Shown here in pieces: positions 20,310 to 30,237 of a stretch of 64,000 nt of DNA. Numbering within the stretch: the first letter of the stretch is position 1; every line of letters begins with the position of its first letter. A model generated the notes under the pieces. The model was given only the letters and a program-made list of their open reading frames with translations. It ran no database searches and was not told where the DNA came from. A program made the position numbers and the translations under genes. Source of the DNA: Ashinkailepas kermadecensis (Eukaryota; Arthropoda; Thecostraca; Neolepadidae); the NCBI GenBank assembly GCA_034440615.1, contig JAOTOM010004794.1, forward strand, positions 324,001 through 388,000, read 5' to 3'.

Positions 20310-20430
20310 TCCAGCGATCCGGTATGTTGATTTCCTTTATCCAGCGATCCGGTATGTTGGTTTCCTTCGTCCAGCGATTTGGTATGTTGGTTTCCTTCAT
20401 CCAGCGATTCCGGTATGTTGGTTTCCTTCA
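20310..20430. repeat. ~33-bp tandem repeat, four copies
   Basis: Four units of TCCAGCGATCCGGTATGTTG plus a TTTCCTTYAT end; the copies differ at a few bases. Confidence 0.9.
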
Positions 20431-20759
20431 TGTAGGTAGGTAGGGGAAGAGGGGGTATCTGAACACGTTCTGTTTCCTGAACACCTACCTTTGGTCGTCT
20501 CCCACATCACGTTCAGTGCATAAATAACAAAAAGATGGTGGTATTCATAAATGATGGACCTGTCTCTGCCAAAATATGAAAGTCTGATCACATAGTTCTA
20601 CCTATTCTTTGTGTGCAGAGGTTGTGAATTTCACATGAACCATTTTAGGCTTCCAAGCAGAGTGGGAAACTTAATTTCCGGGTTGGGAGTTGGAGTGCAT
20701 ACTGACTTCTTCCGGATTACATTTTCATGAACATTATTTTTGTTATGCATGGAATCTGT

Positions 20760-21051
20760 GGTAATCTTTACCTTTCGGCCAACACATACTGCCAAGGTTA
20801 GTGATTTGTAAAGAGGTGTACAGTGGGGAAACAGTGACGTTACATAATTAAGGGAAGTGACGTCACAGGAGTCGGGTGTCGATGACGGGCACTAACCTAA
20901 CCTAACATAACATAACATAACCTAACACATCGACACCTGACTCCTGTGATGTCACTTCCCTGACTCCTGTGATGTCACTGTTCCCCATTGTACACCTCTT
21001 TACAAATCACTAACCTTGGCAGTATGTGTCGGCCCAAAGGTAAAGAAAGCC
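20760..21051. mobile_element. Palindromic MITE-like element with 8-bp duplication
   Basis: Inverted ends (GGTAATCTTTACCTTTCGGCC versus the complement of AAAGGTAAAGAAAGCC) continue as ~130-bp arms (CACATACTGCCAAGGTTAGT, GATTTGTAAAGAGGTGTACA, GGAAGTGACGTCACAGGAGT). The 8-bp direct duplication GAATCTGT (20752-20759, 21052-21059) suggests a hAT-type or similar DNA transposon origin. No coding capacity. Confidence 0.75.
20892..20927 (-). repeat. CCTAA-type tract in the centre of the MITE
   Basis: CTAACCTAACCTAACATAAC followed by ATAACATAACCTAACA: degenerate CCTAA/CATAA units in the loop of the palindrome. Confidence 0.75.
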
Positions 21052-21164
21052 GAATCTGTTTACCACTAACCGACCGGAAAAAACCTATGTAGGTAATCAG
21101 TACCTACATAATATGCATATATTATATGCATTCTCATTTTTGGTCAAATCAGATGTCAAAACTT

Positions 21165-23510
21165 AGGGACAAAGAAGTGAACAATGGATGGCACTGCCCA
21201 GCAGTGACTTGTAATGTAGGAGAAACTGGGAAGAAGTGACCATAACATAGTGAGATTTAAGGTACAAATAGCAGGGGTGATCAAGGATAACTTGGCAAAG
21301 ATTCCAAATTTTAACAGGGCAGACTGACTGCATGAGAGAGGCTTTAACTGCCATAAAATGGGAAGAATATTTTTTTTATTTAAATGCCTGTGAAATGTGG
21401 GAAAAGTTCAAATCTTACTTGAGGGAAATTCAGATTAGACATGTCCCCCAAAAGCAAAGGCGCAAAAGAAGGGTAGGAAAGCCAGCGTGGCTTACACCAG
21501 ATTTGAGGAGATCAATTAAGGCTAAGAAAGATGCATTTAGAATATTTAAGGAAGCTTCAAATATCGTAAATCTAAGGTCGTATCAAAAAGCTAGAGATGC
21601 TGTGAAGCAGAAAACCAGAGCAGCAAGGTGGGCAAAAGAATTGGATTTGGCTAGGAACTGTAATGGGGACAGTAAAAAGTTCTTTAGTTTCTACAAGCTA
21701 AGTAAAGTTTCAAGCACAATTGGTCCACGGGAAGTAAATGGGACTATATTGAGTGAGGATGGTGAGATGGTTGAGGAGCTGAGCAAGCAGTTTAAATCAG
21801 TGTTTACAGTGGAGGATGTGACAAATTTGCCAGCCGTGAACCACAGTTCAGTGACAGGTGATCAGATACACAATGTTGATTTCATTGATAGTGATGTTGT
21901 TTTCAATTATATCAGAAAATAAAGCCAAACAAGGCAGCAGGACCTGATGGAATTTATGCTAGGGTATTGTGGGAAGCTGAAAAGGAACTGGCAATTCCAC
22001 TTAGTATAATATTTTGTAGATCAGTTTCACAAAATGAAATTCCAACAGATTGGAAAAGGGCAAATGTAGTTCCTATTTTCAAGAAAGGAGAAAGAGGGAA
22101 AGTTGAAAATTATAGGCCAGTAAGCCTCACATCCCTAGTCTGCAAGGTACTCGAATCAATTTTCAAAGATAGAATAGTTAGTTTTCTGGAAGGAAACAGA
22201 TTGATTCAAGATACTCAACATGGGTTTAGAAAAGGGAGATCGTGTCTCACAAGTCTCTTGGACTTTTTAAATTTTTATACAGAACAATTTGATCAGGGAA
22301 ATCAGGTTGATGTAGCATATCTGGACTTTAGTAAGGCCCTTGACAAGGTACCCCATAAACGGTTAATGATGCAGCTTCAGGTCTATGGCATTGCAGGTAG
22401 CATCCTAAAATGGATTGAGTTGTGGCTTTCAGATAGACAGCAGAGATTGATGCTTAATGGTACAAAGTCATCATGGCAAAATGTTCTTAGTGGAGTCCCT
22501 CAGGGGTCGGTACTGGGGCCACTGTTGTTCATTATATTTGTGAATAGCATTGAATGTGGCCTAAGCAGTAAGGTTTTGAAATTTGCGGATAATTTGAAGA
22601 TCTTTAGGGCAATAACAGGGCACAATGAGCAGGTTTTGTTGCAGAACGACTTAGACGAGCTTGTGAAGTGGTCCAAAAAATGGCAAATGAAGTTTAATTT
22701 TGATAAGTGCAAAGTCATGCATGTAGGTAGGCAGCATATGAAGGCGCCATACTTGATGGATGGCCAAGTACTATCTGTGACTCAGCAGGAGAAGGACTTA
22801 GGTGTTATTTTTAACACAAAATTGGGGGCATCAGAACAGACCAAAGAAGCCAGGAAGAAGGCACTAAGAATGCTTGGGGTGATACAGAGGAATGTGCCAT
22901 ACAAAAGTGAAGAGGTCATCAGGAAGCTTTACTGTGCATATGTCAGGCCACATTTAGAATACTGTGTCCAAGCTTGGTCCCCTAGTTATGAGAAAGATTG
23001 TTGGCTTTTAGAGAGAGTACAAAAGAGGGCAACACAAATGGCTAATGGTATAGGCAACCTGGCATATGAGGAAATATTTAAGAAATTGAATATGTTTTCA
23101 CTTAGATATAGAAGGCTGAGAGGAGATCTCATCGAGGTTTTTAAATTTGTTCATGGTCAGAAACAGGGATATCTCAGGGAAATGTTTGAATTTAACAGAA
23201 ATGATGCAATTAGAGGTCATCAATGCAAAATTAAAGTTAATCACAGCAGGACAAGGTTAAGACAGTCTTTCTTCACCAACAGGGTAGTAGAACACTGGAA
23301 CCAGCTGCCAGGAACAATCGTCAGTTGTTGCAACACACTGAACATCTTTAAAAATGGCATAGACAATCATTATAAGAATAGGGGGCTTGTTTTTCTGTAT
23401 TCCAGGGAGGGTTGATTGACAGATTTGGTGGGCAACTGGTTCAGTGTACAAAGTGCAACCAAGAAGGGCCCTTGTGGCTCATAGTTGCACTGATCTTTTA
23501 TGTCTTTATG
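21165..23510 (+). pseudogene. 5'-truncated CR1/jockey-type LINE ORF2 (endonuclease end plus full RT), inactive
   Basis: Starts in the last part of the AP endonuclease (SDHNIVRFKVQIAG in broken frame), then KPAWLTPDLRRSIKAKKDAF, and RT motifs in order: KAAGPDG, WKRANVVPIFKKGERGKVEN, YRPVSLTSLVCKVLE, HGFRKGRSCLTSL, VAYLDFSKALDKVPHK, LSGVPQGSVLGPLLFI, LKFADNLKI. It ends with EHWNQLPGTIV and a 3' UTR shared with the LINE at 16805. A one-base deletion or equivalent shift near 21916, just before KAAGPDG, splits the frame. The catalytic FADD is FADN, losing the second Asp. Non-functional copy. Confidence 0.93.
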
Positions 23511-24890
23511 TAATGATCAACACTGGTTCGTCTCTCATAACTCACAGGAGCAATGTGCTTTCCTTTCACTGTTGGTCTCAGTACAAGGCTAGCCATATGA
23601 AAAACAAACAAAAATACTTCACACATCACCTTCAGCTCAGAGCACATACCCACCTACACAGCGAATTTCCTACGTAATATGAACGCAACTCAGCTACCGC
23701 ACACGCCACAGTTGAATGGGATGTGATCAAAGCAAAGGATCAGTCAAGGTCTTGTGTTTGCAGTATGACACTGTTAACCATGTGTTCAAAGTTGCTAATG
23801 GTCATAAAAAATACCTTGCATTGATTGGTTGACGGACAGATTTCGGAACAGAAAACGCTAACGCAGCCAATTCTGATCTGTGGCCTCCGGGACTCCGGAG
23901 AACGTCTCTTAAAACTGTCAAACTTTCCCACTATATGGGTGACAGGAACACAAGTTTCCCAAGACGCTGTTCCAAAGCCGGAGAACAGTGTACTCAGTGT
24001 GCATGCACATCATCTTGCAAGTTGCTGTTGGCGCGTTGTTGTTGGCAATTCCGGTGGTTGAGGTTGATGGAGTGTGTGAAGCTGTGGTTCTAGCTGCTGA
24101 CTGCTACAAAAAGTGGTTATTTTGAGTGGTGACCGTAAGTGGAATAACCGGCGTTTTTTGGTGTCGTTCTGTGTTTGTTTTTATTGATATCTTTGTTCCC
24201 ACATTTGTATCGGAGTACATGTGAAGCCCATCCCATCCAGTATGAACCTGGAGTGCAAAAATGTTTTCAGAGATAAAATCTCTTAAGAAGTGCCTTAATT
24301 GCCACCCTGCTTCCAAGAGCAGTTGGCTTAAGGAAACCATAAGGAAGTGACTTTCAATTTTTTTTTGCAATTACACCAGCATTTTTTAGTGGCTACTAAT
24401 AGCTTGTACCACAACAGCTACAGTGAGGTAATCCTGAACAACAACATTTTCATGTTCAGAATACGGCACACCACTATAAAATAATCATCTGTTTTAAAGT
24501 TGCTCTTTGCAAGTGGTTAGAGGATTTTCATTGAAAGGAACTGTTTGAATATGGTTAGCTTGTTCATTTTTGTGTTCAGTAAACACAGTACAATTACTGG
24601 TTCAGCCATACAGAAGCAGCAGTAGAGCTATTTGTTGCACAATGCCTTAAGTGTTCAGAAACCCCCCTATTCCCCCATGCATGCTATTGCCGGTGCTGGT
24701 ACTGATGGTGGTAATGTGGATGTGATTGCAAGTTGAAATTTGAATGAATTCAACCAGGATATCTTTACTCTCTGTATCCATAGCACGCATGCCTGCTCTG
24801 TATTAACAGTTATATTTTGTGCCAATCTACCTAGATGTGATATTGGTGCTTTTATACATGCATTAACATAGGCCCTATCTTAACCTAGGG
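23511..24890. other. Intergenic sequence, nothing recognised
   Basis: AT-moderate unique DNA between the LINE and a decayed SINE. No arrays and no coding similarity that I can support. It could hold an undetected 5' exon of the MYPT gene. Confidence 0.4.
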
Positions 24891-24892
24891 GG

Positions 24893-25140
24893 CAGGGATG
24901 ACTGAGTGGTTAAGGTGTTGAACTCTGGTTACCAAGGTCCTGGGCTCAACACTCGCACTGCTTGGGACATTTCCTGCAGCCCACTGGCAAAACAGTGTGG
25001 GTGGCCCATTAGCCATGATTGTGCATAAAGTGTGTACCTAGTTAAATACCCAATAAGCAAACATTAGCATTCCCAAGGGGACCTTGGTCCTGGCCCCCTT
25101 GGGATTCAGATATTCCTTTCAAGAACCTGAAAATTGTGCA
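24893..25140 (+). mobile_element. tRNA-derived SINE, Leu/Ser-like head
   Basis: GGGATGACTGAGTGGTTAAG (A box of class II tRNA type) and, ~35 bp later, the B-box remnant GGTCCTGGGCTCAACAC. The body includes AGTGTGGGTGGCCCATTAGC and AAGTGTGTACCTAGTTAAAT. It is a single copy here, different from the other SINE families, and cannot be a working tRNA because no acceptor stem closes. Confidence 0.55.
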
Positions 25141-26040
25141 CAATGACTAGCTCTGTGGTTCACCCATTTTGGCTTGAACCATCCTCCACTCAACATGATT
25201 TTTTTCACAGAAATAATGACCAGCCCTACTGCTATCATCCCTCTCCTTACAACCAAAGTAGGTATCTGAGGGGCTTTGCCCATCCAAAATCATTTGAAGA
25301 GAATTTGTTAGAAATGTATGGGCTGATCTGTCTAACATGAAAGGAGAGATAGGCAAAGGTCAATGCCAATGTTTTTTAACGCTGGCCGTAACGATCGCAC
25401 GATGGGTCCGTACTACCGACGTAACGACAGCATGCACGGTCTGTACCAGCGTACGTAGCGAGCGTACGTATGAACGGTCTCTACCTACTGTTCGGCAATG
25501 GAACGTGCATACTTTTTGTACGTACGGGTGGTGCCGACTGGGGTGGAGTGGAGGCCGATTGTGACCTCATTTGACCCTGAAGACATTGACCTGGGGTCGC
25601 GAAATGTATACTGCAGCGAGTTCACTACAGCTGTAATTACTCCAAATTTTGTGCTTCTAGTTTCCGATCTTAGGTGCCCGAACCCCCCCCCCCCCCTCCG
25701 GTGAACGTTATGTGAGAGGCATGTTGACCGGGTATCTTCTGCACTTCCTACGGTAGCGTTGCTTGCACTCAAAATGTAGCGGAATGTGGTGCGTACAGAA
25801 CCGGGCCGTTGAAATAAACAACTTGAACTGGATATGGATGCAATGTTTCCTTCCAGAGACAAAGTACCACGATGACAATTACATGGTCGAATTGGACATT
25901 CATTGCATGAGTGGGCTTTAATTAAGTATTTCCCTCTTTACTTCCATCGGCAAATATTATTACATCAAGCAACTCATATATGATAGTGTAAAGTAATCTA
26001 AAGTGCAACATTATCCAACGGCCCTGACCGTTAACGATTG
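25141..26040. other. Intergenic sequence with a poly-C run
   Basis: Unique sequence; a run of about 14 C at 25683-25697 is the only notable feature. Open frames on both strands carry no domain that I recognise. Confidence 0.4.
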
Positions 26041-26047
26041 TGTGATC

Positions 26048-26133
26048 GGTTAAAAAAGTGACTTCGCCGAGATTCGAACCCATCACCGCCCGTACGGAAA
26101 GCGGACGCCTTAACCAACTGCGCCAATCGTCAT
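26048..26133 (-). mobile_element. tRNA-like sequence, probably SINE head
   Basis: The minus strand reads GACGATTGGCGCAGTTGGTT, AAGGCGTCCGCTTTCCG and GGGTTCGAATCTCGGCG, with A and B boxes in tRNA spacing. The anticodon loop seems too long and the acceptor ends do not pair well, so I call it a tRNA-derived element rather than a gene. A true diverged tRNA is not excluded. Confidence 0.5.
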
Positions 26134-27449
26134 CATAGCTCGGGCCGGGTACGCGATGTAGAGCATGCTGACTGAGGAGATGTTCATTTCCTTGACGATC
26201 TCCGATGGAGTGTCGCATGTTCTTTACACACCACCTTTTTTAATGAGACAGCTCAGACATTGCACCTTTGCCAAACTACAGCCATCATCTAGACATCACA
26301 ACAAGGACATTCAGCCAGACATGAAATTGAAAGTCAAGGTGATACAGGACTACAGATCTTCAATCACATTTCCTGCAGGAATGAATGGTCCATTATCTTC
26401 ATCATGTTCTAAATGTGTTTCTACAATATATTTTCTCAATGCTATATTATGCTTGAATATTTGTTTAATCCATCAAGCAGCTAAATCAAAAGTTGATTTC
26501 ATTACTAGGGACTGGTAGAAGCCAGGTACACCATTCTGAGTGTGGGCCTTTCCTGTGCAATCCAGCATGTCTCATTTGTCTCATAGCCAATTGAGACTAA
26601 TTTTATTCCACTGATCTACTTCATTTATGGATACCAGAATAACTACTTATGATGCAGCATGGAATTTGAGTGTGTATAGTAGAAGCTTGGCTGATGGAAA
26701 TTTTAGTCAAGTATATGTTTCTGGTGCTTTTTTATGTGATTTGAATGAATTTGATATTCATGTCTGGGTTTGGAAAATCGAAACATTTCAAGATATATGC
26801 AATTCAGATTGAATTGTGATATCTCAAGAAGCAGTCAATTCACCAAGAAAATATCAAAATCATTCAAATAGCGCTAACAGATACCAGAAGCATATTTTTG
26901 ACAACATAGATACATGTTATCTTTCCCTGAAGAAAATATGTGAAATGCACAGAAGAGTGGTTTTATGTGGGATAATATATAATGAAGAATAATATAAAAT
27001 TACAATCACAAAAACTATGCATAGCAAACCCACTGATGTTGGATCACCTAATACTACTGATGTTGATTTGTCTAATATGTGTATAATTAGTTTCACCAAA
27101 TGAGTATGTGCAATCTACCATATCGATGCAAAGTGGTGTGATGTTAAGTGGTGAATATCTTGCTTATATATTCATGAAAGAAATGGCTGGGGAAGAAGTC
27201 CATTTCATACAATTTTTCTTCACTTGCACTCAGGCTTCTTCTATATAAGTACCAAGATATCTATAATTACAAAAAGTTTTCATTTCCCAAGGAAATTAAT
27301 ATCAGATTCATTGAAATGGCATTCAAAAACACCAGAAAAGAACATTTTTGACAATGCAAATGCATGTTAATTCCACTCTCCCAAACAAAATATTGGAAAA
27401 GCGTGAGGGGGAAAATGTGGGTATGTTGCACACATTACATCATCACACT
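26134..27449. other. AT-rich intergenic sequence, nothing recognised
   Basis: Low-GC unique DNA. A weak repeat, CATTTTTGACAACATAGATA-like at 26895 and 27345, hints at an old duplication. No genes supported. Confidence 0.45.
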
Positions 27450-27735
27450 TTGTCTCCCAGTAGCTCATTTGGATAGTGTTGGCCTGCACAGTCTCCACGG
27501 TCCTGGCAAGACATGGCTCAAGTTGCTCATTCAGATTTAGACACCAGTGCGGAAGGTCAGTTGGCAACTGGCCGGACAAGGTCTGGACGAGCTACTGTGG
27601 CGGCTGTGTCGTGTTGGGAGTTATGTATCGGGATTGATGGTGGGACCAGGGTTCATGCAACAAGCTTTGCTTAGCAATAGGACCCTGGTTCATAGATCCA
27701 CCCCAGGAAGAATTTGAACGGAATTTTCGAAAAAC
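27450..27735 (+). mobile_element. SINE family 2, decayed copy
   Basis: CCCAGTAGCTCATTTGGATA (degraded A box), GGTCAGTTGGCAACTGG, CGAGCTACTGTGGCGGC and GGGTTCATGCAACAAGCTTT line up with the body of the 4833 copy at about 70-75% by eye. The B box is lost. Confidence 0.7.
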
Positions 27736-27820
27736 GTCGGTGGGTTGCCAAGTCGAACGTCAGCAACAGAAATACATATCCTGGAGAATATTTACATTGT
27801 TCTTAACCAATGAGCTGATA

Positions 27821-27884
27821 GGGCGCTATATGACCATTGCAGTCGATGCGCCCTTTAAACCCAAATAACTAACTAACTAACTAA
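27821..27884 (+). repeat. SINE-tail-like short element, best preserved
   Basis: GGGCGCTATATGACCATTGC, AGTCGATGCGCCC, TTTAAACCCAAATAACTAAC, then CTAA repeats. This is the clearest copy of the nine. Confidence 0.7.
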
Positions 27885-28513
27885 TGAGCTGATAGGTTGA
27901 GTTAATTGCCTGCAGTGGTACAGTATGCCATGATGCATAGTTTGGTTCCTCTCGTCCTGTATTCACTGCATCTATGTGGAAATAAAAAGTTTTTTAAGTT
28001 GAAAAGGGCCTGCAAACATGAAAATGTTTTATGGGCACACCACCCATCCAAAAGGATGCTCCTCCAGTGACGATTTTTCATTTGTTAGAGAACCGGTTTC
28101 AGGACCTTGGTCACATTACTTTACACAGGCACAAACTTCGAAAGTTCTGGATTTGTGTCTACGATGATGTGACACAAACTCGTTTTGTCAAGATATAACG
28201 GTTGAATTGTGGGAACGTAAAAATTTGGAGGTAGTATGGGCACTGAGCATCTTTCATATATTCAAATTACATGCCAGGCTGCCCCTGCCCTGCCTACACA
28301 AACTTTTTAAACTGTTCCTAAGCCTATGTCGTTAGGCGGCTTTGCTTACTGTTGCAGAGGAGTGGGTTGCATACACAGAGTGCTCTATGCTTTTGGGGAC
28401 TCACGCACCTATAACGCTGACAAGGCACATATAAATTTATCACCAAAGCTTACAAATGGACACCTCATATGTTAGTGAACTGCTTGTATAGCTTGAAGAG
28501 CATGCTTTATCCA
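27885..28513. other. Intergenic, nothing recognised
   Basis: Unique sequence, no repeats or coding signal that I can support. Confidence 0.4.
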
Positions 28514-28525
28514 CTTGTATAGCTC

Positions 28526-28798
28526 TGTTTAATACAACGAAGAATGGCTCTTAGATGCTCCTGGGTTTTAGACATTGCGTGTAAAGAAAGCATACGACCT
28601 TCAATATACCAGGAGGTGCTGAGTTGACATCAAAAGTAACGTTAAGGATTATACTTTATTGCTCAACGTTTCGGCCAGGGGCCATCGTCAGGAGTGACGA
28701 TGGCCCCTGGCCGAAACGTTGAGTAGTAAAGTATAATCCTTAACGTTACTTTTGATGTCAACTCAGCACCTCCTGGTATATTGAAGGTCGTATGCTTT
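28526..28798. mobile_element. Hairpin retroelement, copy 2
   Basis: Same structure as 17106-17375: GAATGGCTCTTAGATGCTCC at the left, then inverted arms with CTTCAATATACCAGGAGG and ATACTTTATTGCTCAACG. The loop palindrome is more complete (AACGTTTCGGCCAGGGGCCA / TGGCCCCTGGCCGAAACGTT). It is flanked by a 12-bp duplication CTTGTATAGCTC at 28514-28525 and 28799-28810. On the minus strand the loop contains CTGACGATGGCCCCTGGCC followed by GAAAC, a hammerhead-ribozyme-like core. Confidence 0.8.
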
Positions 28799-29082
28799 CT
28801 TGTATAGCTCCCCATGAATCGGAGGGCATCTCTCGATTATCAGCTCGCCCATCGATAACGTATGAACAGCGAGGCATATTAAAGTAGGGCTGCTGGCCTA
28901 GACAGGTTCCTGTTGCAGCCAGGTGTTGACACATTGCAACTCTACTTATGTCTCTAGCTTGGAACCCCATCGTGTGCTGTTTTCTGGATCGATCCAAGAC
29001 GATCGAAGTGGGAGATGAGAGACGCTAAATCATCTTCGTAATATCACATTACATACAGAATCAGAAGAAACGAGTGTCTCTG

Positions 29083-29127
29083 CCACTATATGACCTATGC
29101 AGTCGATGCGCCCCTAGACTACAATAA
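29083..29127 (+). repeat. SINE-tail-like short element
   Basis: CCACTATATGACCTATGCAG, TCGATGCGCCCC. Its right end overlaps the left arm of the palindrome at 29112. Confidence 0.55.
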
Positions 29128-29235
29128 CTACAAAGTGTCCCTGCCACCGCTGAACGTGATAGGGCGGGTTAATAATTCCTAGTTCCATCACGTTCAGCGG
29201 TGGCAGGGACACTTTGTAGTTATTGTAGTCTAGGG
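29112..29235. repeat. Perfect 49-bp inverted repeat with 26-bp loop
   Basis: The arm 29112-29160 (CCCTAGACTACAATAACTAC to CACCGCTGAACGTGAT) is an exact reverse complement of 29187-29235. The 26-bp spacer is AGGGCGGGTTAATAATTC plus CTAGTTCC. AGATAGGGCGGGTTGATATG recurs just outside at 29280. Confidence 0.95.
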
Positions 29236-30233
29236 TTGTGTAGTTATTGTAGTCTATTGTAGTCTATCTGCCCCCCCCCAGATAGGGCGGGTTGATATGC
29301 TAAGGTTTTCCGCATATAGGGAAAGAACGGCATGCGGTAGCGCGCCAAAATGTGGCATATGGTGTGAAAATTTTGAGGTCAGGTCATCTAGGGTCAACGA
29401 GTTAGTCAAGGTCAAGTGAGGTCACCTCCAGAAAAGTTCAACAAGTGGTCACGCTTTAACGAATATAGATATTTGAATGAAACTTTCGGCGTTTGCGTAT
29501 CTTTAGGGATGAAACAAAACGCACCAGAGTAATTTGCGATTTTTTTTTCGTTTTTGATGATTTATTATTTTTGCATATTTGCCCATTAGGGCCACAATCA
29601 AAGATCCTGGCTAAAGTAAGCTTTTTTTATAGCAAGTTGACTTTAAGCAACGTTTCGCGGTCCGTACCCATGAAAAAAAATTGAAGAAAATTGAAAACTA
29701 TCTTAAAATTAAAAGTACAGATTTTTGGGTGGGCAACAATTTTAGCGTCATGGTCGATTTCGCCTTCCTTTTCTGATTCCAAACACAATTTCTGATTTAA
29801 AAACTAATGGTTTTCAAATCTCCCCCAAATTCAAATTCCCCCAAATCAAATCTCCCCAAATCTCCCCCAAGTCCCCCATAGCCAAAACATTGTCAGTGGC
29901 GAACACATAGACACTCTAGTGACGTCACTTTTTTTGGGAAAAAAGTTGTGTGGCTGGTTTCTTCTGGCCCAACTCGTCGAGCTCGTTGGCTCGTTGGCTC
30001 GTTTTCCGATGACACCTCTTTCGTTTTCGTGCGACGCTTAGTTTGAAGATTAGGGGAGGCTGTATCAACTCGCCACTAACTCGTCTCGGGGGGGCAAGAT
30101 GGGGTGTTAGGATCTGACCGGAAAGGCGGGTTAGTGCGTTGATTGAGAAAAAGTGGTTCCAGAGTGGGCGAATGAAAAAGTAAATGACGCACAGTACGAA
30201 AAAACTTGGGCATTTACATCCCGTAAATTCATG
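29236..30233. other. Left flank of the LTR element, unique
   Basis: AT-rich sequence with CCCCCAAATCAAATCTCCCC-type short repeats near 29820-29870; no genes recognised. Confidence 0.45.
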
Positions 30234-30237
30234 GTGT

